From positions 761,410 to 825,409 of the forward strand of contig NW_024063779.1 in assembly GCF_009727055.1 (NCBI RefSeq): 64,000 bases of DNA. The letters are read 5' to 3'. The notes under the pieces were generated by a model, which did no database searches, was not told the origin of the DNA, and saw only the letters and a program-made list of their open reading frames with translations. The DNA is from Benincasa hispida (taxonomy: Eukaryota; Streptophyta; Magnoliopsida; Cucurbitales; Cucurbitaceae). This document shows positions 48,881-59,959 of the stretch, piece after piece. Position numbers and translations under genes: made by a program. How positions within the stretch are numbered: position 1 is the stretch's first letter; the number at the start of each line of letters is the position of its first letter.

Positions 48881-50060
48881 ATATATTTTTTAACTATAAA
48901 TTAATAAAATCGAGTCAATTTGACAAAATTCGAAATCATTTTCTTTATTTTTTTTCTAATTTTTCATGATAATTTATGTTAGTTTATTTATTTTATGTTG
49001 ATCCAATAACAAGACGTTAGAGGGAGAAGGAAAACAGTAAATTCCGGATTTATTCCCCCGAGTGACAAATTGGATTATCTAAGTCACGCTCTTGCCCTAT
49101 GAAGTCGGTCTGCTATGAAACACAGATACTTCATGTGAGACAAAGAATCTGTATACCGATACTTCTCAGATACATATCTGATACGTGATTTGATGTATCT
49201 ATTTTTACACTTAGCTTTTTTAAAGAAAAAAAGATAAACAAGTCATCTAATCTTTTCCAATCTAAAATTAGGTAGCCTATTAAAAAAATCTCACTACTCG
49301 AGTCCAAAATTAAAAGGGAAAAAAATAATAAGAGATTGAATCCTATAAATCTAATCTCCATCTTTACATTTGAGTCCCCACGAAATCCACCAAAATATAA
49401 CACATTTGAATTTTTTTAACAATTCAATGAAGAAGTTCTTCGTTTATATTCATATTTCTTCCTCTAATATTCTTCTTCTTCTCTAATCAATATGAGTCAA
49501 TTTTCTATTGCATTTTTCTTGACTATTTTACTTCAACATCTTAGATGTTGCTTTTTGTATCGTATTTCAGTATTTGTATTGTATTTTGTACTATTGTCAT
49601 TAACTTGGTATGCTAAATTTATCTATATCCTAGTTTTTTTTTTAAGAAAAAGAAAACGTATCTTCAACATATAAGTATCTTAGTTTTTTTAGAAATTGGT
49701 GTATCATCGTATACTACCGTATCCATATCTAGTATTTGTATTCGTATTAATCGACTTGTAAACTTTGGCGTTGTAATTAACTAAACTACAATTATAATTA
49801 GTTTCAGTCAACTAATTGTATTATAGTCAATTAATTCAATTTATATTTCAATTAATTTAATATATCACGGATAAAAACATTGTAGTTTTAGTTTTAAGTT
49901 GTAGAAGTTTGTACTTTATATTTGAATTAATTAAAATTGATTAACCATTTAGCCATTAAATCATGAAATAAATTAACTAATCAGAATAATATAAAGTAAG
50001 TAATCTCAGAATAATAAATATAGCATGAAACATCTTAGAAAAAAAAAGAAAGAAAATGAT
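48881..50060. other. AT-rich spacer, no gene seen
   Basis: Open frames at 49131-49403 (minus) and 49492-49674 (plus) are compositional and show no family features. No repeat relationship to the rest of the window was recognised. Confidence 0.4.
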
Positions 50061-50490
50061 TTCAAAACTTTTTCAAATCGACTTGATTTTACTCATTTAT
50101 GGGAAAAAAAAAAAGCATATTCCACACCTAAAAGTTAATAATAATCAAACAAATTAAAAAATAAGAAAAATAATTTAATTTAACACATAAAGTGTTACCT
50201 AAATTCAAAATTCGAACTGAAGAAAAAATGCGGACAAAAAAAAAAGGAAAAAATTACATTAGAAACAATTAAAAACGTTGTTTTCTTTAAAGAAAAGCAT
50301 TAATTCTAAATTTAGTTTTTCTTAAATAGAAAAAAAAATTGGTTGAAAAATATACAAATAAAGAAAAAAAGAGAAAACATTAAAAGAAAGAGGGAGAAGA
50401 AGTAAGAAAGATGGTTTGGCAATAAGACTAAAAAAGAAAATAAAATAAAATGTTAAAAGAAAGAATGGATATGAGAAAAAAAAATTATAA
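50060..50490. repeat. Right arm of the inverted repeat flanking PMD-MULE 2
   Basis: AAAAGCATATTCCACACCTA near 50112, AAATTGGTTGAAAAATAT near 50336 and GGCAATAAGACTAAAAAAGA near 50418 are the reverse complement of the 29460-30160 arm. About 1.2 kb lies between this arm and the MULE end. Confidence 0.6.
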
Positions 50491-51150
50491 ATCTCCTTTA
50501 ACGGCGCCAGTAAAAAAATTATTAAAAAAAAAAAAAAATCAATAGTATGTTTAGAGGTGTGTAGTCGGAATTAGTTTTTTGACCAAATTGCTACACTATA
50601 GTTGGTTTTGTAAATATTCAAATCGACCTCGACCATCGAGTAGTGAAATTTTCGATCGATTTTATTCTTTGGAATTTTTTGAAACTGATACCGATCGACT
50701 CCTCTTCTTTTTCGATCAAATTCAATTCGATAGATCGACTAAATTTTTCGGTCTATCATGTACATTCCTGTGTCTCTTTAAAATACACACTCCAGTTTTA
50801 AAAAAAAAAAAACAGCTAAACTTCCAACCCCAAAGTAAAGCTCTTTTCACAAAGTAAATTCATTGTTAAAAAATATATATATATATGTTCAATTGGGTAA
50901 CTGATTTTGGGTAGACAAGATGCAAGTATTTATATTTGCTATATTATTGTGTTGATTAATATTCATGCAACTTTCCCGAGTAAAGAAGTATTTTGTTATG
51001 TTTTTAATGTTAAAAACAATTATCACATGATTGTGCCATACGTCAAGTGGTTTTCATGCAATTTAACACGTAAACACCTGCCCACCTAGTTTGAAAATCC
51101 CTTATTTACCCTCCACCGAACCTCCCACCATCACGAATCAAGCGGTGAAA
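50490..51150. other. Spacer upstream of the VIT-like gene
   Basis: Contains an A run at about 50523-50538, GATCGACC/CGATCGA words at 50620-50755 and an (AT)n tract near 50872. No gene is recognised. The promoter of the VIT-like gene should lie at the right end; no clear TATA box could be chosen. Confidence 0.4.
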
Positions 51151-51166
51151 AAAAAAAGGAAGGGAA

Positions 51167-51504
51167 ATGGCAACATCATCGACGGAGGTAGTGATCGGCG
51201 GCAGAGAAAAGGAGGAGAAGGGAAAGAAGAAAAGACCAAATGAAACGAGGTGGAGTGGAGAGGTGGCGAAAAGTGTTGTGTATGGAGGACTGGACGCCAT
51301 TGTCACATGTTTCTCTCTCATTGCTTCTATTTCCGCTACCCGCCACACTGCTGGTTAGCTTACGCTTAATACTATACAATTTCTACTTCTGTACCTTTCA
51401 ATTTTTGTTCTTTTCTTCTACACAAACCCAATTTCAAATATTATTGGTCCTATAGTATTCAAAAAAACACACACGACCCCAGTTTCATCCATGTTGTTGC
51501 CTTC

Positions 51505-51535
<31 letters not shown>

Positions 51536-52408
51536 CACTGCAGCACCCAACAAAACAATTGTTTTTTATTATGTAAAAGATTTACTTAAACCTAGGTGAA
51601 GCAACCATCTTTGAAAATTTACCTTTAAACCCTACTTCTTTGTTGGACAGTTAAATTAGGAGGAGGATAACCTTAATTAATTGTTTTCATAAATAAACTA
51701 TAGTGGACGTGTTGGTGCTGGGATTTGCAAACTTAATAGCGGATGGGATATCAATGGGGTTTGGAGATTATGTGGCCACCACCACTGAGAGGACTATTTC
51801 TGCCGAGGAGAGAGCCGCGACGGAATGGGATGTGGACAATCTCCCTCAACATCACCGCGACCTCCTCCTCCAACACTACCAATCCCTTGGAATGGACTTT
51901 CACGATGCTTCTACAGTAGGACTCTCCTTCTTTTCACTCCTATTATTTTGTCCCCCTTTTTCTTTTAAACGAACAACAAACTCATGATCAGGTTGTGAAC
52001 ATAATGTCGAAGTACAAACGCATTATGGTGGAGGAGAAGAAGGGCATGGCGGGGCCACCGAACGAGAGCGAACACCGGCCATGGAAGAATGGTGTGGCGA
52101 CGTTCGGGTCCTTTCTATTGTTCGGATGCATCCCTTTGCTCTCCTTCATCATTCTCATTCCTTTCACCGATAACGAGTCCGTTAAGTTTGGGGGAGCTTG
52201 CATTCTAGCCTTGCTTGCACTTGTGCTTCTAGGTATCGCCCGAGCAAAGATTGCTGCCACAAACTATGGATTCTCCATTGCCTTAACCGTGCTAAACGGT
52301 GCCATTGCGGCAGCAGCCGCGTACACTCTTGGATGGGCTTTGAGGAATGTTGGTGGAGTTGAAGACGACGACACACACATCGAGCTTTACAAAATTAGTG
52401 GAGTTTAA
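51167..52408 (+). CDS. VIT/CCC1-family iron/manganese transporter-like membrane protein, 3 exons
   Basis: Exons 51167-51353, 51704-51915 and 51992-52408 join in frame with GT-AG introns, giving 271 residues. The family moves Fe2+ or Mn2+ into vacuoles by proton exchange. Five hydrophobic segments are seen: about residues 36-57, 65-87, 164-190, 195-218 and 224-250. TM1 has GGLDAIVTCFSL with D43. TM2 has GFANLIADGISMGFGDYV with M80. D43 and M80 are positions I recall as important in the Eucalyptus VIT1 structure. N72 stands where VIT1 proteins have Glu. A charged helical region (residues 88-160, many Glu/Asp/His) corresponds to the cytosolic metal-binding domain. The start ATG is followed by MATSSTEVV and a Lys/Glu-rich tail. 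Closest to the pcl1-like branch by eye. Vacuolar location and substrate are inferred. Confidence 0.85.
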
Positions 52409-53480
52409 CATGAGCTGATGTATATCGGTGTATGTGTGCGTTTACAAATACAGTTTAATCATTATTATTATACGTAGATTGTGTATGTTATGTGCTACAT
52501 GCACTGTGTATATCACTGATGTATGTCACCCTATTTTCCAAACATTATTCTATAAAACTAATCTCCAATAATGTGGTTGACAAGTTCTTTTGCTTTCAAA
52601 ACTTCAAATATGTATAAGAGAAACATGTTGGTTTATTTAGGATTGGGCTGTTTTCTGTATATTGATTTGAGAGCATAAATATGGCCACAAGGATCTTTAA
52701 ATTTGAAAGATTTGTTTAATTCAAATTTTTACATAGAGGGTAGTTTGAGTGTTTGAATGTGTTATAGACCGTTGTTATGGGGGTTAAACTTTCTTCATTT
52801 TTTTTTTTTTTAAAAAAAAAATACTTTTAAAAGTCTTCTATTTTGTGGTTGAAGTGAATTGAAAAAGTGAAGGTTTTTGTAATGAAGTCACGTCCTTAGA
52901 AAACAACTATATCTTACTTTAATATCATCAAATAAATAGACCTAATTTTAGAATATTGAATTATGCTATACAAAGTTGACTGGGTAGAATATGTGTGACA
53001 ACTATATTAAGTTTTGTTTATTATTGGATTAGTTATATATAAATGATCCAAAGATTTTTCCTTCAAAGCAGCCGCCTCCACTGTAAGTTTGAATTTCGTA
53101 ATTAATTCAAGCTTGCCCAACTTTGACGGGAATATGAATCAATGGCATTTATGTCGATATTATGTTTTTCTTTTTTTACTTTCTAAATATTTCGTCACAA
53201 AATACTCATAATCACTTCAAACCAATTATAGTAGTAGGAAAATCACAAAATAAAAGTATGAAAATCACATTGGAGAATATAAAATCAAAAGTTAAAATGA
53301 ATATTTTTGATGAATGCAATTCTAAATGGATGCTAAAAACGAAAAGTCAAAATGGAAATGTTGAAAAAGAAAAATATAAATGAGGAAGCATCCCCTAACG
53401 GAGGTGGCGTGCAATTGCTTCACGTACTTTGTGGAAACCGCCATAACTGACCTCTTTTATCCACCTTAGTTTAACTTTAT
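52409..53480. other. Intergenic between the VIT-like and LysM genes
   Basis: AT-rich 3' flank of the VIT-like gene and 5' flank of the LysM gene. An open frame at 53162-53383 is compositional (Lys/Asn/Ser-rich) and has no family features. GATATGTATATATATAGAGA at 53481-53500 is a plausible TATA region for the LysM gene. Confidence 0.4.
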
Positions 53481-53552
53481 GATATGTATATATATAGAGA
53501 GAGACTAGATAGACCAAAATGAAAAATTATTCTGGTAAGTTTGGTGTCTCCC

Positions 53553-53816
53553 ATGGCTTCCTGCAATTGTGTTTTCATAATAAGTGTGATGGCGCTGATC
53601 ATACTAGTGTCCTCTGCAGAATCCAAGCCCTGCGATGAGATCTACGTTGTGAAGGAAGGTGAGACGCTGCACACAATCAGCGCCAAGTGCGGCGATCCCT
53701 TCATTGTTGACCACAATCCCCACATCCAAGACTCCGATGATGTTTTCCCAGGACTCCTCATCCAAATTACCCCTATCCCAATCAACTCCAGGAAGTTGCT
53801 TTTCACCCCAATATAA
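53553..53816 (+). CDS. Small secreted LysM-domain protein
   Basis: An 87-residue protein in one exon. Residues 1-27 form a signal peptide (MASCNCVFIISVMALIILVSSAES, hydrophobic core 9-22). A single LysM follows at about residues 32-77: YVVKEGETLHTISAKCGD, then FIVDHNPHI and PGLLIQITP. LysM domains bind N-acetylglucosamine glycans such as chitin or peptidoglycan, so an apoplastic role in microbe sensing or wall binding is possible but inferred. Three Cys (C4, C6 in the signal and C29) plus C48 leave one likely disulfide in the mature protein. An upstream ATG at 53519 lies in another frame and overlaps this start. The 5' region has a TATA-like tract at about 53484. The protein looks intact; it lacks a membrane anchor or kinase domain. 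Confidence 0.85.
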   Translation: MASCNCVFIISVMALIILVSSAESKPCDEIYVVKEGETLHTISAKCGDPFIVDHNPHIQDSDDVFPGLLIQITPIPINSRKLLFTPI

Positions 53817-54620
53817 CCCCCTTTCACTTTCTGTAAATTCATTCGCAATCCTCACCCTGCCCTCCATTCTTCTTCTTCTACATTTTTTTCATTATATGGA
53901 ATTATTGTTACTGTAATCATCATCTTTAATTCTCTGTTTTTTATTGTTATTCATACATGTATACCAAGTAATGAATGATGAAGGGAAAAACATTTTTTTC
54001 TCAAGTTCATCCAAAACCGACCACAAGTCTCACCTACAATATGAGTGGTGTCTTTCTTTCTTTCAATAGTCAAAGAAAGAGATATTAAATGTTGGTTATG
54101 AAAAAGGAAGAAAGAAGGTGGACTAACTAATTCGAATGACACAAACTTCACAACCCAACACTAACTTTATACTTTTCTCTTTTAACAACTAATTAACCTC
54201 TAATCCTTTTCAAACAAAATTTCAAAACTAACCAACTTCTTACCCTATGTTTACACTAGAATTATGATTGACCTATTCATTATGATGCTCTAAAATTGAT
54301 TCACGATATCCTTTAGAAACATAACAAGGATTAGAAATGATAACTTATGTCTCTTCAGCATTTCAAACACATAAGAAGGATCTAAAATCCTTACCCAAGG
54401 GATTATCCCTCGAGGGAGTTTTAATCATATATATTTCCTTCATAATTGACAAAAATGTTACAAGTAGATCCAAGGGCTTGACCAAAAATGCAATCCCAAA
54501 AATCATCAATCAGAAGCCTTAATATACAACACAATAACTACTCCCACTAAGAAGTTACAAATACCTCAACAGCAGAAACATGACATCTGTTGATGAAGCA
54601 TCTGAATCATCAGTCCAACT
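53817..54620. other. Intergenic, convergent 3' flanks of the LysM and ICMT-like loci
   Basis: No gene recognised. The LysM gene (plus) and the ICMT-like gene (minus) converge here. Small open frames at 53951-54151 (minus) and 54337-54522 (plus) have no family features. Confidence 0.4.
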
Positions 54621-55163
54621 TCATTTCACAAATGGCACTCCAGAGGACACCCGATTCGTGTATTTCTCATACTCATGACCAAAAAACTGTCTCAAGAAGT
54701 ACTCTTCATATGGAATCCGTTCGGCAAAGAAGTGCGAAACGACAACAGCAAATGCAATGGTTGAAAGGGGATTACAGACCATGATTTGAGTGCCAACTGC
54801 CCACACGAGGAAACCACTGTATCCAGGATGACGAACAAAACTATAGACTCCATGAGTAGCTAGCTTGTGACGGTCCTGAATAAAACACCGACCTGCAGTT
54901 ATGATCGCCAGTTTACGGATGATTTCTCCCACTATAACCATTGTAAGGCCTGTCTGACTAACCCACCAGTATTCCTTCAGACTGGGACACAACATAATTT
55001 CAAGAAAGTACTCTAAGAAAGATAGGATCATTGCCAACAAATAGTTTTTGCTAATCAGAAGGGACGTTAAAGTAACATTCCACCTCCCATGAATCCCAAC
55101 TGCTAAAATATATTCAGAATTGACACAACTGTCTGCATGCTGTGTAACTGATATTTCTGTCAT
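54621..55163 (-). pseudogene. ICMT: Isoprenylcysteine carboxyl methyltransferase (ICMT/STE14)-like, probably degenerate
   Basis: ICMT methylates the C-terminal prenylcysteine of CaaX proteins in the ER membrane. The 180-residue frame keeps EYILAVGIHG, NVTLTSLLISKNYLLAM, GEIIRKLAIITAGR, THGVYSFVRHPGYSGFL, IPYEEYFLRQFFG and SSGVPFVK, all family features. Two regions are damaged. Residues 4-17 (EISVTQHADSCVNS) replace the expected first membrane helix; read one base out of frame, the DNA gives SYTACRQL, an ICMT N-terminus, so an indel has shifted and then restored frame. The LIKxYHEEH segment before THGVY, part of the cofactor site, is shortened to CFIQDRHKLA. A 5' UTR intron (about 55194-55326, AGGTATGT donor, TTTCCAG acceptor) suggests it was a normal gene, not a retrocopy. 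Function is doubtful. Confidence 0.75.
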
Positions 55164-55193
55164 GTTTTGTGAACCCAAAGTATCACAACATCT

Positions 55194-55326
55194 GGAAATT
55201 AGGAAAAATATGAACAATTAAACTAGGTTTGTGTAACTGAATATCAGGGATGAATTTGATAAATCACTAGAAATTTATACACTATGCATTCTAGTTTTCT
55301 TGTAAACGTTACTGAGTGTCACATAC
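55194..55326 (-). other. Probable intron in the ICMT-like 5' UTR
   Basis: On the minus strand CGTCCAG is followed by GTATGTGACAC (donor near 55326), and TTCCTAATTTCCAG precedes ATGTTGTGATACTTTGGG (acceptor near 55194). Both are good plant splice sites. The first exon upstream has no in-frame extension. Confidence 0.5.
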
Positions 55327-57909
55327 CTGGACGTTCTTTACATTGTAGCGAGGGAAAGTAAAAATATGAAAAGAAAAGTTTTGCAGCCTCTTGGAAAAAT
55401 TATCATGGAAGCCAGATAGCTAAAATAGTATTGAAAGATGAAAAGTATAGGAAGACAATAACTCCCCTCTTGAGTATTCTGACTCATACTTAACGCCGGT
55501 ATACAAACCCCTGCTTTGCTTTGCTTTCCTCCCTTCCAATGTTGTGAGTGTATAGTCCACTTGTTGTACAAGTACAATCTTATTTTTAAATTTGTGTTTT
55601 CTAAGCCCAACTGAACCTAATTTTTTAGGTTGGCCCATCTTGTAAGTCTCAGGTTTTTATATAGGGATGACCTACGGGGAAGACAGTGAAAAAGAAAAAA
55701 AAAATCAGAGAGAAAGATAGTAGTTTGTCTTTTCAGCGACAACTTTCACAAAGTTGTCAGTTGCCAGAATTTGAACTGTTGGTTCGTGCTGAAATTTGGT
55801 CAACTTGTTCGGGATAAATAGGGTTTCGTTTTTAACGATTGGATTGTTGCTTGGAGCTCTGGTTTTTCCATAATCATTGTCGAACAGAATCTATAAAACT
55901 GGGTGATTTTCATTCTTTTTATCTCTCAAGCTTTCATCTTTTATGTATGAAAGCATTGGTGGGTAGTAAACTTTTGTCTGACTGCTTTGGGCTTTTTCCC
56001 CTCAATTTTATCATAATAAGAAAATTTGACAAGGATGGGCTCCTCACAAGTTCCGTGATTTTTTACTTTTCACATCAAAAGGGGTTTTCCATATATAATT
56101 CGTGTGTTCTTTGCTTTTTAGTCTTCCAGAATTTAGTGGTTTATTATTGTCCATTGTTGATTGACTACTTGGTGATTATTTGGTGATTTATTTATGGTGT
56201 TTTGGAGAACAATTATTTGGTTTATTGTTTTGGAGATCCTAGTGGGTTGTTGTTATTTTGTTTTGGTCCTATCAGTTCATATCAGAGCGGGTTTTAATTT
56301 AATTATTATTATGGAGTCTACTAGTAATGGTGGAGGTAGTTTAGTGATAAAATTGATATAAACTAATTATTCCATCTAGAGACCGATGATGGAAGATTTG
56401 TTATATTACAAAGATTTGTTTGATCCAATTGAAATAATTACAAAAGTAGATGACACAATTTCAAAATTTGCAAAATCAAAGAAAATGGAAGAAAAATATT
56501 GGAGAAAGTTAAAGAGAAAAACTTTGGCAACCATTAAGCAGTGGGTTGATATTAGTATTTTCAACCATGTGTCTAAGGAGTCTGACTCATATGAGTTGTG
56601 GAAGAAATTAGAAGGCCTTTATGAAAGGAATACAACCACACATAACAAAGCTTCTTTAACCAAGGCAACTTGTTAATTTAAAATTGAAGGGCAGGAAGTC
56701 TGTTTCTGAGCATTTGAGTGACTTTCAGGATATTATTAATAAGTTAACTACTATGAAGATTGATTTTAATGATGAATTGCAGGCTTTGTTCTTGTTGAGT
56801 TCTTTGTCGGGCAGTTAGAAAACCTTGGTTGTGACTATTAGTAACTCTCACTACAAGAATTTTGGGTTTTAATATCGGTTGAAAAAAGTGAAATCAGATG
56901 AATAATGTCGGTTTTGTTTTTTTTAAAAAGCGGATCTTTAATGTTGGTTTTAAACCGACATTGTAGGGGTTCCTTTAATGTCGGTTTTAAACCGACATTA
57001 AAGACTCACTTTAATTTTTCTCTCTTCACTCTCCCTCTATTTTCTATTCCCCCCCCACCCCCTTTTTTTTTTCATTTTTCCCTCTTCACTCTCCCCCTAT
57101 TTTCTTTTTCCTCTTATTCTTACACTTCCTTCTTCAGACCCTCTTTCTTTCTCACTTCTCTCTTCCAAACCCTTGCCATTCGTTCGTCGATAGTGTGGGT
57201 GAAGAGTATGTCGTGGTGTAAATCTGGCTTTCATGCAGGTTTTGTTCTTCATGCAACCCGCGCGCGCGCGACCAGTCCACCCGGATCTGCTGCTCATTCC
57301 TGTTGAAGCGCCACAACCAACCCGGATCTAATCGTGGGTGAAGCTCGTTCTATCGAAGCGCCACAACCCGATCTGTTGCTCTCCCTCTTCAGTTATTTTT
57401 TTGTGTCTTATACTTTCGGTTTGATAAAATAAGCACCCAAACTTGATACGCTAATCATTGTCTCCGAATCTGAATTTCATATATTCCCACGTGGTGTGGT
57501 CCGCCATTCGTCATTTAATTTTCCCTCGCGCCGTTCGTCGTCCAATTTCCCTCACTGTGTGTCTCCAGATCTGTCACCGTTCATCTTTGTCCACCGCGCT
57601 GCCATCCAGATCAGTATGCTCTTCTTCTCTTTCCTCTCTAAACTCACAACAATTTTTTGTTTTTATGTTACGCCCTCTCCAACTGTTTGTGTAAATGTCT
57701 CGATGAAAGCCAGTTGCGGTTTCACTCCAATATGTCTCTCTACTCCTAGATTTGGGTCTTTTTATGTGTCTATGGCCTTTGAAATTCAATTTGATTAATG
57801 CTTTTGTTGTATATGATACATTTATTGAAGTATTGGCAAAGAGGCGTTGCCAGAGGTTGCTTTTGTGTTGGGTATGCGTGAGCAAGAGCAGTGAAAGCGA
57901 AATGTTGAG

Positions 57910-58760
57910 CGAAAGGCGCTGGGTAGCACCGATCGTGTAGCAAATGAGCAGCGCTACATGATGAGGTAGACGATCGTCTAGTAAGTGAGCGGCACTACAC
58001 GATGAGGTAGGCGATCGTGTAGGCGGGCGTTGGACGATCGTGTAGCAATGTAGGGAGCTAAACAATGAAGTAGGTGATCGTGTAGGCAGTCGCTAGATGA
58101 TCATGTAGCAATGCAGGGAGCTAAACGATGAAGTAGGCAATCGTGTAGGCGGGCGCTGGACGATCATGTAGGCAGGCGTTGGACGATCGTGTAGTAATGC
58201 GAGGAGCTAAATGATGAGTAGACGATCGTATAGCAGATGCGCGGAGCTAAGCGATGCGCTAGACGATCGTGTAGATATGCACGCGACGTTAAATGATGAG
58301 GAGTGACGCGCTAGATGATCGAGCTATACGATAGGCAAAGTACTGCACGATCAGTGTAAGCTCTAGACGATAAGCGTAGAAGCTGGACGATTGCGTTAGA
58401 CGATAGCACTAGACGATAGCGTTGAGCGTTAAAGCGATGTGCGGGTGCTAAGCGATAGACTACACGGTGGCGCTACGCGATGGGCGTGAGTGCTAGACGA
58501 TATCCGTGCTGCACTAGACGATGAGCAGACGCGCTACACGATAGGCGGAATGCTAAGCGATAGGCGATGACGTTAAGCGATAGGCGGATGAGTTAGACGA
58601 TAAGGCGTCAGCGCTAAACGAGGAGGTAAATGATGGTCGCGGTAGCTAAACGATAGCCTATGCGCAAGATCGTTGAGAGTGAGTCGTTTACTAAACGATT
58701 GAGCTACACGATGGGCCACTAGAGCTAAGCGATAGATGCAAGAATTAAACGATTGATTGG
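57910..58760. repeat. ACGATCGTGTAG-based degenerate minisatellite in the CACTA interior
   Basis: Words GACGATCGTGTAG, GCTAGACGATAG, GCTAAGCGATAGG and GCTAAACGATGA recur dozens of times with irregular spacing of about 15-40 bp. The region is G-rich on the plus strand, unlike its AT-rich surroundings. Confidence 0.85.
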
Positions 58761-58977
58761 TTTGAGAACATGTGCATTATGCTAATTAAATACTCTAAAA
58801 GAATGTTTGACTCTTAGTTTTAATAAGTTTTAGTTGAGAGTCCAACTTCATCATTATGTTGCCAAAAATTTTCCATCGTCTTCGTATCTCATATCTAGGT
58901 AACCAAGCTTCTCTTCTTCAAGATCTTGAAAAAAAAGATTCTTTCATTTATTCAACTATTGAGTTTTCTTGTTTTGC

Positions 58978-59260
58978 AGGTGCAACAAAGGAGTAAAGAT
59001 TTGGTATCGCAGCCTTTTTATGCTTTTTCTTGGAGAACTCTAGTAAAGAATTTTGCCTTGGATGTACCATTTATATACATTCCCAATAAACACGGTTAGT
59101 TGAATATGAATTCTGATAACATTTTCACTTTCAATCCTTTGTCTTAAACCTTTTTCGTTTGTGATCCTTTGAACAACAGTGGTTAAACAAAGATGCCTAT
59201 AACCAGACACTGCTGAAGCTGGGAGGGGTCTGTTCAAGAAGAATTATGAAGGGATTCATA
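58978..59260 (+). other. Exon-like segment inside the CACTA element, possible captured gene fragment
   Basis: TTGTTTTGCAG precedes an open stretch reading VQQRSKDLVSQPFYAFSW and NFALDVPFIYIPNKH, followed by GGTTAGTTG-like donor sequence near 59095. A second acceptor (TTTGAACAACAG near 59179) precedes WLNKDAYNQTLLKLGGVC. Two exon-like blocks with splice-like borders inside a CACTA element suggest captured host sequence. I do not recognise the source protein. Confidence 0.35.
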
Positions 59261-59959
59261 CTTACTAAGTGGAGAGGGATAGTAAACTCATAATGTTTGT
59301 AAAAACATAATGTTTGTATTACTTGTAATTTATGTTTTCAAGGGCTGAATTATTGTACAGCCTTTTAAATTATAATTTTATAGTAGAAGATTAAATGTAA
59401 TAGATTTGCAATCCTACATAAATAATATGTCATAGTCACAGTGTTCGATGATGATGTGTCATGTTATACTTTTTGACCAAAAAATGGATTCGGCAACGGA
59501 ATTTTAAAAAAACGGACAATAATTGATAAAATGGATAGATTCTGGGCTTCAATGTCGGTTTAAAAGGGATTAAAGGACTTTAATGTCGGTTGTAAATTTC
59601 ATTAAAGGGCTTTAATGTCAGTTGCAACCGCTTTAATGTCGGTTGCAACCGATATTAAAGCCTGAAATTCTTCTAGTGTCTGCTCCAGAAGGTGTTTTGT
59701 CTTTGGATATTATCAAACAAAGCATGTTCAAAGGAGAGGTAAGAAGAAAGGAGATGGGAGTTGATAATTCACATGCTCTTGTTGCTGAGAATCATGAAAG
59801 AAACAAGAGTAAGGGACCTAAAGATCGTGGTAACTCAAAAGGGAGGTCCAAGTTTAGAGACAAAGAGACTAGGACATGTTATTACTATAACAAGCCTGAT
59901 CATATAAAAAAGTTTTGCTAACATTGGAAGAAAGGACAAAGTAAAAAAGCAAGATTCAC

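Larger units (their letters stand above)
56849..59678. mobile_element. CACTA (En/Spm-type) non-autonomous transposon
   Basis: Ends are CACTACAAGAATTTTGGG (56849) and GAAATTCTTCTAGTG (59678), inverted repeats with the CACTA signature. The 3-bp target duplication TCT is at 56846-56848 and 59679-59681. Subterminal repeats of TTTAATGTCGGTT and its complement occur at 56870-57003 and 59550-59665, several as palindromes. At 2830 bp it is far too short for a transposase gene, and no TNP1/TNP2-like frame is seen. The interior holds a C/T-rich stretch (57010-57160), the ACGATCGTGTAG repeat (57910-58760) and an exon-like segment (58978-59260). Confidence 0.92.
56311..59925 (+). pseudogene. Copia gag pseudogene, split by a CACTA transposon
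   Basis: Gag starts with MESTSNGGGSL near 56311 and continues NYSI.RPMMEDLLYYKDLF, with stops near 56360 and 56377. The longest intact piece is 56386-56676 (gag UBN2-like, SYELWKKLEGLYERN). The frame shifts after SLTKATC. At 56848 it is broken by the CACTA element and resumes at 59682 with APEGVLSL. Its zinc knuckle CYYYNKPDHIKKFC has Tyr where the second Cys should be, so the knuckle is damaged. Confidence 0.8.

Noticed and set aside
57458..58065. Overlapping frames of 60-160 codons on both strands in the CACTA interior
   Set aside because: They mutually overlap, lack family features, and the longest crosses the ACGATCG repeat.
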